Positions 17,165 through 26,368 are shown, numbered from the stretch's first letter. The stretch is 64,000 bases of DNA from Catellatospora methionotrophica (GCF_011297335.1 NZ_JAAOTJ010000002.1:186001-250000); one strand, 5' to 3'. The notes: generated by a model from the sequence alone, not told the origin. Translations and numbers: made by a program.

Positions 17165-17231
17165 CATAGACGTTGGCCTATGACGTCGAATTTCGGGGCC
17201 GGATTTTCCACGTGATAGGCCAGCGTCTATG
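17165..17231. repeat. Long inverted repeat between ureB and ureC
   Basis: Arms at 17165-17181 and 17215-17231 match at 16 of 17 positions; the exception pairs as G-U on one strand. An inner ACGT/ACGT pair (17083-offset stem at 17183-17186 with 17210-17213) extends the stem. It is the only sizeable gap in the urease operon and may act as an RNA processing or attenuation point. Confidence 0.65.
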
Positions 17232-17268
17232 GGGGTCGATCGGCGCCGACGCCGCCCGGAAGTCGCGG

Positions 17269-17574
17269 TCACAGCTCGCCTCCGCACTCGCCGCGCAGGC
17301 CGGGCACGATGCGCGCCCCGCCCAGCGGGACCAGCTCCACCTCACGCGTCACGCCGGGTTCGAAGCGCACCGCCGTGCCCGCGGGCACCGCCAGGCGCTG
17401 GCCCCAGGCCGCGGCCCGGTCGAAGTCCAGCCCCGGGTTGGCCTCGGCGAAGTGGTAGTGCGAGCCGACCTGTACGGGCCGGTCCGCGGTGTTGACGACG
17501 GTCAGCGTGGTGATCGGCCGATCCACGTTGATCGCGACCGGACCCTCGCCGAAGAGGATCTCGCCCGGGATCAT
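17269..17574 (-). CDS. ureB: Urease beta subunit
   Basis: A 101-residue UreB with the family signature at once: [40 protein letters not shown] and [26 protein letters not shown]. It forms the structural collar of the (alpha-beta-gamma)3 urease. Its ATG overlaps the ureA stop (ATGA at 17571-17574), showing translational coupling. A 148-base hairpin-containing gap follows before ureC. Confidence 0.96.
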   Translation of the reverse strand: MIPGEILFGEGPVAINVDRPITTLTVVNTADRPVQVGSHYHFAEANPGLDFDRAAAWGQRLAVPAGTAVRFEPGVTREVELVPLGGARIVPGLRGECGGEL

Positions 17575-17873
17575 CGGATCGGGTGGTGCACGGTCACCAG
17601 CTTGGTGCCGTCCGGGAACGTGGCCTCCACCTGCACCTCCTTCAGCATCTCGGGGACGCCGTCGAGCACGTCCGCGCGGGTGAGCACCTGTGCCCCCGCG
17701 TCCATCAGGTCGACCACGGTGCGCCCGTCGCGGGCGCCCTCCAGCAGGAAACGGGTGATGATGGCGACCGACTCGGGGTGGTTGAGCAGTAGGCCGCGGG
17801 CACGGCGCCGCTCGGCGACGTCGGCCGCCACATGGATGAGCAGCCGTTCCTGCTCATGCTGGGTGAGGAACAT
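17571..17873 (-). CDS. ureA: Urease gamma subunit
   Basis: A 100-residue Ure[21 protein letters not shown], then [43 protein letters not shown] and the C-terminal [15 protein letters not shown]. Length and all blocks are standard. It starts 11 bases after the stop of the urea-transporter ATPase gene urtE and overlaps ureB by 4 bases. The urea importer and urease are therefore very likely co-transcribed. Confidence 0.97.
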   Translation of the reverse strand: MFLTQHEQERLLIHVAADVAERRRARGLLLNHPESVAIITRFLLEGARDGRTVVDLMDAGAQVLTRADVLDGVPEMLKEVQVEATFPDGTKLVTVHHPIR

Positions 17874-17884
17874 GAACCGTCCTT

Positions 17885-18574
17885 CTACACGGTGAGGGCA
17901 GCGCGTACGGCGGGTTCGGCGCCGGTGCCGCCCGCGCCGGATGACGTCACTCTGCCCGATTCGAGCACGTGGTAGCGGTGCGCCGCGCGCAGCGCGAACC
18001 CCAGATGCTGCTCGACCAGCAGCACCGACAGCCCGTCCCCGGCCAGGGACAGCACCGCCTGCTCGATCTCGGCGACGACGTTGGGCTGGATGCCCTCGGT
18101 CGGCTCGTCGAGCAGCAGCAGCTTCGGCCGGGTGATCAGGGCGCGGGCGATGGCGAGCTGCTGGCGTTGCCCGCCGGACAGCAGCCCGGCCCGGCGGCGC
18201 AGCAGCCCGTGCAGGGCCGGGAACAGCTCCAGCGCCGACGCCATGGCCTGCCTGCCGCCGCGCCGCCCGTCGGCGACCAGCTGCAGGTTCTCGGCCGTGG
18301 TCAGGTGCGGGAAGCACTGCTGGCCCTGCGGCACGTACGCCATGCCGCGCGCCACCCGCACGTGCGGGGCGAGCCTCGTGACGTCCTCGCCGCCGAACAG
18401 CACCATGCCCTGCTTCGGTTTCAGCAGGCCGATCGCGACCCGGAGCAGGGTGCTCTTGCCCGCGCCGTTGTGCCCGAGCACGGCCGCGACCGTGCCGTCC
18501 TCGACGGTCACGTCGACGCCGTGCAGCACGCTGCTGCGGCCGTACCCGGCGTGCACGCCCTCGATCCGCAGCAT
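17885..18574 (-). CDS. urtE: Urea ABC transporter ATPase UrtE
   Basis: A 229-residue LivF-like ATPase. Walker A is GHNGAGKST, the signature motif [15 protein letters not shown], Walker [14 protein letters not shown], and the switch His lies in VEQHLGFAL. The [10 protein letters not shown] wording is typical of UrtE. It powers urea import with UrtD and the permeases UrtB/UrtC. The ATG overlaps the urtD stop by one base. The C-terminus carries a short Gly/Ala-rich extension ([11 protein letters not shown]). Confidence 0.92.
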   Translation of the reverse strand: MLRIEGVHAGYGRSSVLHGVDVTVEDGTVAAVLGHNGAGKSTLLRVAIGLLKPKQGMVLFGGEDVTRLAPHVRVARGMAYVPQGQQCFPHLTTAENLQLVADGRRGGRQAMASALELFPALHGLLRRRAGLLSGGQRQQLAIARALITRPKLLLLDEPTEGIQPNVVAEIEQAVLSLAGDGLSVLLVEQHLGFALRAAHRYHVLESGRVTSSGAGGTGAEPAVRAALTV

Positions 18575-19341
18575 CACGCCTCCGCCCCCTGGGCCACCGC
18601 GTCGGCCGTGTGGCCGAGGTAGACCTCCTGCACCTTCGGGTCGGCCTGCACCTGCGCGACCGTGCCCTCGCTGAGCACCTTCCCGGCGTGCAGCACGGTG
18701 ACGGTGCGGGCGAAGCGGCGCAGGAAGTCCATGTCGTGCTCGATGACGACGACGGTGCGGTCGCTGGCGACCTTGCCCAGCAGCTCGCCGGTCGCCTCGC
18801 GCTCCTCGTGGCTCATCCCGGCGACGGGTTCGTCGAGCAGCAGCAGCCGGGCGTTCTGCACCAGCAGCATGCCGATCTCCAGCCACTGCTTCTGCCCGTG
18901 CGCGAGCGTGCCCGCGAGCACGTCGCGCCGGCCGGTCAGCCCGATCGTCTCCAGCGCCTGCGCGACGTCGTCGGGCACCGTGCCGCGACGGCGCAGCATC
19001 GTCCACGGGCTGCGGCCCGCACCGGCCGCGATGTCGAGGTTCTGCAGCACCGTCAGCTCCTCGAACAGCGCCGCCGTCTGGAACGTACGCCCCACGCCCA
19101 GCCGGGCGACGCGGTGCACGTCCCGGCCGAGCAGTTCCTGCTCGCCGAAGCGCGCCGAACCGGTCGCCTTGACCAGCCCGGTCACCGCGTCGACGAGCGT
19201 CGTCTTGCCCGCCCCGTTGGGTCCGATGAGGAACCGGATGTCACCGGGCTCCACATCGAGGTCGACGCCGTCCACGGCGACGAACCCGTCGAACACCACC
19301 CGCAGCCCGCGAATCCGCAGGCCGCCTGCCGTCTCGCTCAT
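18574..19341 (-). CDS. urtD: Urea ABC transporter ATPase UrtD
   Basis: A 255-residue LivG-like ATPase. Walker A is GPNGAGKTT. The signature is degenerate ([13 protein letters not shown], as is usual for UrtD), Walker B is [15 protein letters not shown], and the H-loop is VIEHDMDFL. The MSHEER wording distinguishes UrtD from branched-chain amino acid ATPases. The ATG has GGAGGAGG upstream. It overlaps urtE at the TGATG junction. Confidence 0.93.
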   Translation of the reverse strand: MSETAGGLRIRGLRVVFDGFVAVDGVDLDVEPGDIRFLIGPNGAGKTTLVDAVTGLVKATGSARFGEQELLGRDVHRVARLGVGRTFQTAALFEELTVLQNLDIAAGAGRSPWTMLRRRGTVPDDVAQALETIGLTGRRDVLAGTLAHGQKQWLEIGMLLVQNARLLLLDEPVAGMSHEEREATGELLGKVASDRTVVVIEHDMDFLRRFARTVTVLHAGKVLSEGTVAQVQADPKVQEVYLGHTADAVAQGAEA

Positions 19342-19417
19342 GCCGTCCTCCTCCGGCCGGTCGCCCGCGCCATCAGCCGTGCTCGCCGGTCGGCGGCACT
19401 CGCCGCCGCTTGCCCGC

Positions 19418-20521
19418 TCACGCGGCCACCTCCTGCACCAGCACCCGGTCGCCGTCGGCCGGGACCGTGGCGTCCGGCTGGCGCTCGCGCCTGCGCCGCA
19501 CCATGCCCCACAGCGACGCCAGGCCACCGGGCAGGAACGCGACCACCAGCACGAACATCGCGCCCTGCAGGTAGGTCCAGGTGCCGGGGAAACGCTCGGA
19601 CAGGGCCGTCTTCGCCCACGCCACGGCGACCGCGCCGAGCACGGGGCCGAGCAGCGCCGCCCGGCCGCCGACCGCGACCCCGATCACGAACTCGATCGAG
19701 GGCACGATGCCGATCAGGGCGGGGGAGATGATGCCGACCGCGGGCACGAACAGCGCCCCGGCCAGGCCCGCCATGCCCGCCGCGACGACGTACGCGACGA
19801 GCTTGACGTTGGCGGGGTTGTAGCCGAGGAAGCGCACCCGGTTCTCGGAGTCGCGTACGGCGACCAGCAGCTCGCCGTAGCGGGAGTGCATCAGCTGGCG
19901 GGTCAGCGCGAGCAGGGCCAGCAGCACCCCGGCGATGATGAAGTAGACCATCCGCTGGTTGACCGGATCGTCGAGGTCGTAGCCGAAGAAGCCCTCGATG
20001 TCGGTGAGCCCGTTGGTGCCCCCGGTGGTGCCCTGCTGGCCGATCAGCAGGATCACCATCGCGGCGGCCAGGGCCTGGCTGAGGATCGCGAAGTACGCCC
20101 CCCGCACGCGCCGCCGGAACACCAGCGAGCCGAGCCCGAACGCGACCAGCATCGGCAGCAGCACCGTGGCGGCCAGCGCGAACACCGGGTTCGCGAACGG
20201 GGCCCACCACGCGGGGAGCTCGTCGAGCTGCCCGTACAGCTCCATGAAGTCGGGCATGTTGCCCTCGCCCGCGTCGGCGAGCTTGAGGTGCATGGCCATC
20301 GCGTAGCCGCCCAGGCCGAAGAAGACGCCCTGGCCGAGGGTGAGCAGCCCGCCCCGTCCCCAGGCCAGGCCGATGCCGACGGCGACGATCGCGAAGCACA
20401 GGTACTTGGCCAGCAGGCTGAGCCGGAAGTCGGTCAGCAGCGCCGGGGCGGCCGCGAACAGCACCACCGCGCCGAGCCCGAACCCCAGCCACACCCGCGT
20501 GCGCGGACTCAGGTTCGTCAT
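19418..20521 (-). CDS. urtC: Urea ABC transporter permease UrtC
   Basis: A 367-residue LivM-like permease with about ten membrane helices. Conserved blocks are GLAWGRGGLLTLGQGVFFGLGGYAM, QQGTTGGTNGLTDIEGFFG, and FRRRVRGAYFAILSQALAAA. It pairs with UrtB to form the urea channel in the cytoplasmic membrane. The start overlaps the urtB stop by 4 bases. The very long open frame extending upstream on this strand is only GC-driven read-through across urtB and urtA. Confidence 0.93.
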   Translation of the reverse strand: MTNLSPRTRVWLGFGLGAVVLFAAAPALLTDFRLSLLAKYLCFAIVAVGIGLAWGRGGLLTLGQGVFFGLGGYAMAMHLKLADAGEGNMPDFMELYGQLDELPAWWAPFANPVFALAATVLLPMLVAFGLGSLVFRRRVRGAYFAILSQALAAAMVILLIGQQGTTGGTNGLTDIEGFFGYDLDDPVNQRMVYFIIAGVLLALLALTRQLMHSRYGELLVAVRDSENRVRFLGYNPANVKLVAYVVAAGMAGLAGALFVPAVGIISPALIGIVPSIEFVIGVAVGGRAALLGPVLGAVAVAWAKTALSERFPGTWTYLQGAMFVLVVAFLPGGLASLWGMVRRRRERQPDATVPADGDRVLVQEVAA

Positions 20522-21405
20522 GCCAGGCTCCTGGTCCGCAGCGTGAACAGGCCCTGCGGCCGCCACTGCAGGAACGCCACGATGGCGACGAACACGATCA
20601 CCTTGGCGACGCTGAGCGTGGTCAGGTACTCGACCATCGCCTGCAGCATGCCGAGCACGAAGGCCACGATCACGCTCCCCTTGAGCTGCCCGATGCCGCC
20701 GACCACGACGACGAGGAAGGCGTCGATGATGATGTTGGTGCCCATGGTCGGGCCGATGGGGCCGAGCAGGGTCAGCGCGACCCCGGCGACCCCGGCCAGG
20801 CCGGAGCCGATGAAGAAGGTGAGCCGGTCGACGCGCCCGGTCGCGATGCCGGACACCGCGGCCAGGTCGCGGTTCTGCACCACGGCCCGGATGCGGCGGC
20901 CCAGCGGGGTGAACCTGAGCGCGGCGGTCAGCGCGGCGACGGCGAGCACGACCAGGCCGAGGATGAACAGGCGGCTGTTGGCGATGCTGAGGTCCGTGCC
21001 GAGCGAGGTGCTCTCGGTGAGGATGTCCGGGGCCTTGGTCTGCACGTTCGGTGCGCCGAAGACATCGCGGGCCAGTTGCTGGAGCATCAGCGAGACGCCC
21101 CAGGTGACCAGCAGCGTGTCCAGCGGCCGGGTGTAGAGGCGGCGGATCAGCGCCCATTCCAGCAGCACGCCCATCGCGCCCGCGACGGCGAAGGCGACGG
21201 GCAGGGCGACGAGCAGCGACAGGCCCGCGTCGGTGACGGTCTGCTGCAGCACGTACGTGGTGTAGGCGCCGGCCATGATGAACTCGCCGTGCGCCATGTT
21301 GATGACGTTCATCTGGCCGAAGGTCAGGGCCAGGCCGAGCGCGATGAGCAGCAGCACCGCGCCGATGCTGACGCCGGTGAACAGCTGCCCGAGGATCACT
21401 GTCAT
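20518..21405 (-). CDS. urtB: Urea ABC transporter permease UrtB
   Basis: A 295-residue LivH-like permease. It begins MTVILGQLFTGVSIGAVLLL, followed by ALGLALTFGQMNVINMAHGEFIM, the classical LivH/UrtB block, then RFTPLGRRIRAVVQNRDLAAVSGI and the GPIGPTMGTNIIIDAFLVVVVGG loop. Around eight membrane helices. It lies 60 bases after urtA and overlaps urtC by 4 bases. The longer cyanobacterial UrtB has an extra N-terminal domain, which is missing here as in other actinobacteria. Confidence 0.93.
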   Translation of the reverse strand: MTVILGQLFTGVSIGAVLLLIALGLALTFGQMNVINMAHGEFIMAGAYTTYVLQQTVTDAGLSLLVALPVAFAVAGAMGVLLEWALIRRLYTRPLDTLLVTWGVSLMLQQLARDVFGAPNVQTKAPDILTESTSLGTDLSIANSRLFILGLVVLAVAALTAALRFTPLGRRIRAVVQNRDLAAVSGIATGRVDRLTFFIGSGLAGVAGVALTLLGPIGPTMGTNIIIDAFLVVVVGGIGQLKGSVIVAFVLGMLQAMVEYLTTLSVAKVIVFVAIVAFLQWRPQGLFTLRTRSLA

Positions 21406-21465
21406 GCGTTGCCGCCTTGGGACGGGGCGGTGGAGCGGCCGGGCCGCTCCACCGCCGACGGTGGG

Positions 21466-22710
21466 TCAGGACAGGCCGGACGCCCAGGGGTAGCCCTTGA
21501 GGTACGGGTCCGGCTTGACCGGGCTGCCGGAGTTCCACACCTCGGTGATCAGGCCGTCGTCGCCGATCTTGCCGATGCGTGCCGTCTTGTGGATGTGCTG
21601 CGTCGCGCCGTCGATGGTGACCAGGCCCTCGGGAGCCTCGAAGGTGACGCCGTCCGCGGCGCCCTTCACCTTCTCGACGTCGAACGAGCCGGCCTTCTCG
21701 ACCATGGCCTTCCACAGGTAGACCGACACGTACGCGGCCTCCATCGGGTCGCTGGTCGGCTTGTCCGCGCCGAACTTCGCCTTGTACGCCTTGACGAACT
21801 TGTCGTTGGCCGCGCCCGTGGTCGTCTGGTAGTAGTTCCACGCCGTGAGCTGCCCCGACAGGTACTGCGTGCCGATGCTCTTGACCTCCTCCTCGGCGAT
21901 CGACACCGACACGACCGGCATCGCCGCAGCGGTCAGGCCCGCAGACTTGTACTCCTTGAAGAAGGCCACGTTGCTGTCGCCGTTGAGGGTGTTGAACACG
22001 GCCTCGGCCTTGGACGCCTTGACCTTGTTGACGATCGTGCCGAACTCCGTGCTGCCCAGGGGCGCGTAGTCCTCGCCGAGCACCTTGAGGCCGTTGGCCT
22101 CGGCGTACGCCTTGATGATCTTGTTTGCGGTGCGGGGGAACACGTAGTCGCTGCCGACCAGGTAGACCGATTTCTTGCCCTGCGCCTTGAGGTAGTCCAG
22201 GCCGGGCACGATCTGCTGGTTGGTGGTCGCGCCGGTGTAGAAGATGTACGGCGACTGCTCCAGGCCCTCGTACTGGACGGGGTAGAACAGCAGCGCCTTG
22301 TTCTCCTCGAAGACCGGCTTCACGGCCTTGCGGCTGGCCGAGGTCCAGCAGCCGAACACGGCCGCGACCCGGTCCACTTTGATCAGCTTCTCGGCCTTCT
22401 CGGCGAACGTCGGCCAGTCCGAGCCGCCGTCCTCGCCGACCGGGGCGAGCTTCTTGCCGAGTACACCGCCTGCGGCGTTGATCTCCTCGACGGCCAGCAT
22501 GATGGCGTCGCGTACGGTGACCTCGCTGATGGCCATGGTGCCCGACAGTGAGTTGAGCAGGCCCACCTTGACGGTGTCGCCCGAGGTGTCGGCGGTGACG
22601 CCGCCGGTGTCGTCGCCTTCGCCGGTCTTGCTGCCGCAGGCGCTGACCGCCAGCGCGGCGGCCAGGGCGACGCTGAATGCCGCGAGGCGGCGTCGGTGGA
22701 ATCGGAGCAT
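21466..22710 (-). CDS. urtA: Urea-binding lipoprotein UrtA
   Basis: A 414-residue type-1 binding protein. A signal peptide ends in a lipobox (LAVSAC, Cys near 25), so the mature protein is lipid-anchored outside the membrane. Family blocks are [59 protein letters not shown] and [14 protein letters not shown]. The YEGLEQSP and DYVFPRTAN wording is characteristic of UrtA rather than amino-acid-binding paralogues. The ATG has GGGAG 10 bases upstream. It is the first gene of the urt-ure operon. Confidence 0.95.
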   Translation of the reverse strand: MLRFHRRRLAAFSVALAAALAVSACGSKTGEGDDTGGVTADTSGDTVKVGLLNSLSGTMAISEVTVRDAIMLAVEEINAAGGVLGKKLAPVGEDGGSDWPTFAEKAEKLIKVDRVAAVFGCWTSASRKAVKPVFEENKALLFYPVQYEGLEQSPYIFYTGATTNQQIVPGLDYLKAQGKKSVYLVGSDYVFPRTANKIIKAYAEANGLKVLGEDYAPLGSTEFGTIVNKVKASKAEAVFNTLNGDSNVAFFKEYKSAGLTAAAMPVVSVSIAEEEVKSIGTQYLSGQLTAWNYYQTTTGAANDKFVKAYKAKFGADKPTSDPMEAAYVSVYLWKAMVEKAGSFDVEKVKGAADGVTFEAPEGLVTIDGATQHIHKTARIGKIGDDGLITEVWNSGSPVKPDPYLKGYPWASGLS

Positions 22711-22926
22711 GGTGGGGTATCTCCCTGAATCGGCTGAGCACAGGTCAAGGGGGAGAAGCACCGGGGCGGGAGACGTCGGCGTCCTCGGCGTGTCACGTGC
22801 CGGCCCGTGGTGGTGCGAGATCGGTCCTATCCGGATGCCGGCAGCGCGCGGCGAAGGCTTCGTCCGGTTGTGCCGGCCCGTGGGCGTCCGCCTGAATGCC
22901 AGGCACGGCTAGCGTCGGCGAGCGCG

Positions 22927-22942
22927 ATTTCAGTTCTGTTTC
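22927..22942 (-). promoter_or_regulatory. GlnR-like binding box
   Basis: On the minus strand the sequence reads GAAAC-N6-GAAAT, close to the actinobacterial GlnR consensus (GTNAC or GAAAC, N6, GAAAC). It lies about 217 bases upstream of urtA. GlnR activates urea and ammonium uptake under nitrogen limitation in actinomycetes, so control of the urt-ure operon is a plausible inference. Confidence 0.4.
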
Positions 22943-23179
22943 ATCGCTCTTAATACGCTGTATCTGTCCGTGTGAAATGTGGCCGCTGACCTGCGTAAAC
23001 AGCAAGAGCCGACGCCATGGGACCGCGTAGGTCGCGGTCGTGGCATCGGCTCGGCGTGCTATTCGGATTCAGGTGACGGCACCGCCGCGTCAGCGGGATG
23101 CTTCACGCGAGAAGTATCTTGGGGGGCCGGTGTCGTGTCAAGACGGACAGTGCGCCCCTCGCGGGAGCCCGACCCTATG

Positions 23180-23185
23180 TAGAGT
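23180..23185 (+). promoter_or_regulatory. Leaderless -10 box of padR gene
   Basis: TAGAGT lies exactly 7 bases before the ATG at 23193, and no ribosome site is present. This spacing puts the transcription start at or next to the A of the start codon. No -35 element is evident. Confidence 0.4.
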
Positions 23186-23192
23186 CCCTACC

Positions 23193-23525
23193 ATGAACAC
23201 CGAACTGCGCCTGACCGTGCCGGTGGCACGGGTGCTCGCGGCCCTGGTCGCCGACCCGTCCGGCGACCACTACGGGATGGAGTTGATGCAGTCGTCCGGG
23301 CTGCCCAGCGGGACGCTGTACCCGATCCTGGCCCGCCTCACCGAAGCCGGCTGGCTCGACAAACGCTGGGAAGACATCGACCCGTCCGAGGCGGGCCGCC
23401 CCGCTCGCGCGTACTACCGGCTCACCCCCGCGGCCCTGCCGGTCGCCCGGCAGCGGCTCGCCGAACTGCACGAGCAGACCCGGCCGGCGCACCCGCACGT
23501 CGCCGCCAAGGAGGCCACCGCATGA
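23193..23525 (+). CDS. PadR-family transcriptional regulator
   Basis: A 110-residue winged-helix PadR protein. RVLAALVADPSGDHYGMELMQSSGLPSGTLYPILARLTEAGWL is the typical DNA-binding segment, then the wing (RARAYYRLTPAAL) and a short dimerisation helix. PadR regulators of this size usually repress the membrane genes that follow them. Its stop overlaps the ATG of the next gene (ATGA), so the three genes 23193-25149 are an operon. Confidence 0.9.
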   Translation: MNTELRLTVPVARVLAALVADPSGDHYGMELMQSSGLPSGTLYPILARLTEAGWLDKRWEDIDPSEAGRPARAYYRLTPAALPVARQRLAELHEQTRPAHPHVAAKEATA

Positions 23526-24352
23526 TCAGCCGACTGTGCCACACGCTGCTGGCCCGCGCGGCGCGGCGCTGGCCGGTGGACCTGCGCGCCGCGATGCTCG
23601 CCGAGTGGCAGGCCGAACTGCACGTCCTGCCCACCACGGCACAGCGCCTGCGGTACGCGGCCAGCCTCGCCACCTCCCGGCCGCATCGGGAAGGAGCTGT
23701 CCTGATCAGCCCGCAGCGCGCCGTCGCCCACGGACTGCTGTGGCTGGCGCTGATCACGGTGCTGCCGACGGTCTACCTGCCGCTGGCGCTCAATTGGACC
23801 TCCGGCATGGATCCGGGCACCGTCGTGTGGCAGACCTGGGTGGCCGGTGGGAGCGTCGTGGCGGCGGCCGTGCTGGGCGCCGTCTGCGGAAGCCTCACCA
23901 CAGGCGTGACGCGCGTGATCGAGCCGATGTCGGTGGCGCGCTGGACGGTCGGCGTCGGCTACGTGACCGTCGTGGCCTACTACCTGGTCGGCGGAGGGCT
24001 GGACGGGGCGATGCTGACCGACATGACGTACTGGGCGCTGAGCGCCGTGGCGCTGTGCACGCTGGCGGCCAAGGTCGCCGGAGCCGGGTGGAGGCTGCTC
24101 TCCTGGGTGATCGTGGTGATCGCCGTGCCGGTGACGTTCTGGTTCGCGCACCTGCACAGCGCCCTCAGCGACTTCTCCGCACTGGGCATGGAGTACTTCT
24201 TCGGCGGCGAATACCTGCCCGCCTTCCTCTTCGCGGTCGGCAAGCAGGAACTGCTCCACGTCATCATCTTCCTGTTCGTGTACGCGCATGTCCTGGTGCT
24301 GCGACACCGCGCGGCACCCGTGGCCGAAGCGTCGCAGGAGGTTGCCGCGTGA
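23522..24352 (+). CDS. Multi-pass membrane protein, paralogue 1
   Basis: A 276-residue protein with about six membrane helices (near residues 68-90, 108-130, 140-160, 165-185, 195-215, 240-262). A conserved cytosolic N-terminus reads ARRWPVDLRAAMLAEWQAEL-HVL-LRYAASLATSRPHRE. The same block recurs in the next gene. This prefix is seen in actinomycete proteins encoded beside PadR regulators. No catalytic motif was found. It is coupled to padR upstream and to its paralogue downstream. Confidence 0.8.
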   Translation: MISRLCHTLLARAARRWPVDLRAAMLAEWQAELHVLPTTAQRLRYAASLATSRPHREGAVLISPQRAVAHGLLWLALITVLPTVYLPLALNWTSGMDPGTVVWQTWVAGGSVVAAAVLGAVCGSLTTGVTRVIEPMSVARWTVGVGYVTVVAYYLVGGGLDGAMLTDMTYWALSAVALCTLAAKVAGAGWRLLSWVIVVIAVPVTFWFAHLHSALSDFSALGMEYFFGGEYLPAFLFAVGKQELLHVIIFLFVYAHVLVLRHRAAPVAEASQEVAA

Positions 24353-25149
24353 TCAGGCGCCTGTGCCACGCACTGCTCAGCAGCGCTGCCCGGCGCTGGC
24401 CCGCCGACCTGCGCGCGGAGATGCTCGCCGAATGGCGGGCGGAGCTGCACGCCCTGCCCGGAGGCGGCCGGCGGCTGCGCTACGCGGCGAGCCTGGCCGT
24501 GTCGCGGCCGCACCGCGAGGCGGCGGTCGTGGTGCGGCCGGGACGGAACCTCGCGCACGCGGTGCTGTCGCTCGTGCTGCTCGCCGGGCTGCCCATGGTC
24601 TACCTGGAACTCGCACTGGGCTGGACGACCGGTTACAGCGAGGACACCGTCACCTGGCAGGCCTGGGTCGGCGCGGGCAGCATCCTGGCCGCCGCCGGGC
24701 TGGCGATCATCTGCGCACGTGTCACCCCGGGGGTGACGCAGCTGATCCGCCCGGTGCTGCTGCCGTTGTGGTGCTTCGGCAGCCCGTACGCGACACTGGC
24801 GGCCTGGCCGCTGCTGAGCGGACACCTGCCCAACCGGTCCCACCTCGCGTCCGGGGCGCTCTGGGCGTTGAGCGCGGTCGCGCTGGGCACCCTCGCGGCC
24901 AGGGCACGCCCGGCGCTGGTGTCCTGGGGCATCGTGGCGGCGGCCGTGCCGGTCTCCTTCTGGTTCCTGTCCATGAGCGTCGAGATCATCGCGGCGGGGT
25001 ACGTCGGCAGCGGCCCGCTGGCCGAATACCTGTTCACGCTCGCCGTCCGGACACCCGTGCACGTGGCGGTCTTCCTGCTCGTGTACGCCAACCACCTGGC
25101 CCGGCGACCTCGGGCGTCCGCACCCGAGGTCGCGGCCGCGCGGGCGTAG
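24349..25149 (+). CDS. Multi-pass membrane protein, paralogue 2
   Basis: A 266-residue paralogue of the preceding protein: ARRWPADLRAEMLAEWRAEL near the N-terminus, similar helix spacing (LPMVYLELALGWTTG, TWQAWVGAGSILAAAGL, SGALWALSAVALGTLAA, SWGIVAAAVPVSFWF), and a C-terminal FLLVYANHLARRPRA. It starts at GTG overlapping the previous stop (GTGA). Tandem duplication within the padR operon is the likely origin. Function unknown. Confidence 0.8.
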   Translation: MIRRLCHALLSSAARRWPADLRAEMLAEWRAELHALPGGGRRLRYAASLAVSRPHREAAVVVRPGRNLAHAVLSLVLLAGLPMVYLELALGWTTGYSEDTVTWQAWVGAGSILAAAGLAIICARVTPGVTQLIRPVLLPLWCFGSPYATLAAWPLLSGHLPNRSHLASGALWALSAVALGTLAARARPALVSWGIVAAAVPVSFWFLSMSVEIIAAGYVGSGPLAEYLFTLAVRTPVHVAVFLLVYANHLARRPRASAPEVAAARA

Positions 25150-25238
25150 CGCGGCGGCGCACCGTCGGCGTCACCCGCGAACCGGGTGACGCCGACGTCC
25201 GTCCACTGCGGAACGCAGCGCGCCCGTACCATGGCGCC

Positions 25239-25283
25239 ATGCCAGCATCCAGGGTGGAGCCGACCTCGGCCGGTACGGCGTGA
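25239..25283 (+). CDS. Possible 14-residue leader peptide
   Basis: An ATG at 25239 follows TACCAT (25227-25232) by 6 bases, matching the leaderless promoter pattern. The frame encodes MPASRVEPTSAGTA, and its stop overlaps the GTG of the next gene. It could be a real leader coupling translation of the PH/CHAT pair, or a coincidence. Confidence 0.35.
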   Translation: MPASRVEPTSAGTA

Positions 25284-26368
25284 GCCGCGATCAGGTGCCC
25301 GGCGACGACGTCGCGTTCGACCCGCTGAACGAGGACGAGCTGGCCGGACTGGGGCTGGAGCCGGCCACGCTGCCGGTCCTGCCGCTGGGCGACGAGCCCA
25401 CCCGGACCACGGCGCCCTACCTGTTCCCGACCGAGCGGTATCGAGGTGAGTGGCGCAGGCATGTGATCAGGCTGGTCAGGGGCCTCTGCCTGATCGCCGT
25501 CTACACCGGGCTGCTGATCACCCTGGCCGTGCAGCGGATCAAGCCCGAGTACACCACCCTCGTCGTGACGCTCATCGCCGTCGGGGCGCTGCTGCTGGCG
25601 GCCCACCGCGCCGCGCACTGGTGGTTCTCCCGGTTCGTGCTCACCAACCGGCGGCTGATGCTCATCGAGGGCGTGCTGACCCGGCGGGTGGCGATGATGC
25701 CGCTGCTGCGGGTGACGGACATGAGCTACTTCCAGACCCCGGCCGGCCGGGTGCTCGACTTCGGCGATTTCCACGTGGAGAGTGCGGGGTGGCGTAGCCC
25801 GCTGCGCCGCATCGCCGACCTTCCCCACCCGAACGAGCTGTACCTGCGGATCGTGGAGGAGATGTACGAGCCTGAGGCCGTGGAGGCGCGGCTCGGCGCG
25901 AGCGTGGCGGGAGCGGTCCAGGAGGCCCTCTACGGCCCGCCGCTGGTCAACTACGACGGCTGGATCGCCGTCGAGGTGTCCGACGAGAACGGGCCCGTCT
26001 CGGTGTCACCGCGACGCAGGTTCGAGCTGCACCCGGCGCGCACCTACCGCGTGATGATCACCATCGCGCCGTACCCGATCCGTGGCGTCAGCGAGCCGCT
26101 CGTCGTCACCGGTGGTGTCACCGACGATCGGGTGCGATTCGAGGTGGAGATCGACAGCGACCAGGCCGCGCTGCGCCGGACGGCGGTGGCCGTGCCCGCC
26201 TGGCACGACCGCGCGTCCTCGACGGAGTTCACGCTGGGGCCGTTCAGCGAGGACGACGCGCTCAGCGACTCGCCGTGGCTGTGGGTGCGGGTCGCGCAGG
26301 GCAGGCGCACGCTGCAGAGCATCGAGCTGGAGACCGACCTCGCCACCGGGGACGGGGAGCACGGTTGA
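25280..26368 (+). CDS. Membrane protein with bacterial PH (bPH2/DUF304) domain
   Basis: A 362-residue protein. Two membrane helices (about 62-80, LIAVYTGLLITLAV; and 90-108, TLVVTLIAVGALLLAA) are followed by a YdbS-like bacterial PH domain: WWFSRFVLTNRRLMLIEGVL, then MMPLLRVTDMSYFQTPAGRVLDFGDFHVESAG. The C-terminal 160 residues are beta-rich and unfamiliar (VNYDGWIAVEVSDENG, RRRFELHPARTYRVMI). The GTG start overlaps a possible leader peptide. The gene is joined by a TTGA overlap to a CHAT protease gene, so the two probably act together at the membrane. Confidence 0.8.
   Translation: MSRDQVPGDDVAFDPLNEDELAGLGLEPATLPVLPLGDEPTRTTAPYLFPTERYRGEWRRHVIRLVRGLCLIAVYTGLLITLAVQRIKPEYTTLVVTLIAVGALLLAAHRAAHWWFSRFVLTNRRLMLIEGVLTRRVAMMPLLRVTDMSYFQTPAGRVLDFGDFHVESAGWRSPLRRIADLPHPNELYLRIVEEMYEPEAVEARLGASVAGAVQEALYGPPLVNYDGWIAVEVSDENGPVSVSPRRRFELHPARTYRVMITIAPYPIRGVSEPLVVTGGVTDDRVRFEVEIDSDQAALRRTAVAVPAWHDRASSTEFTLGPFSEDDALSDSPWLWVRVAQGRRTLQSIELETDLATGDGEHG

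Larger units (their letters stand above)
22711..23192. other. Divergent promoter region upstream of urtA and padR
   Basis: About 480 bases without a convincing gene. It contains the 5' leader of urtA, a GlnR-like box (22927-22942), an AT-richer stretch around 22925-22980 where the urtA promoter probably lies, and the leaderless promoter of the padR gene at its right end. Short open frames here lack ribosome sites. Confidence 0.6.

Noticed and set aside
19418-22741. A 1107-residue minus-strand frame fused to urtC
   Set aside because: The N-terminal 740 residues are out-of-frame translation of urtA and urtB; the real urtC starts at 20521.
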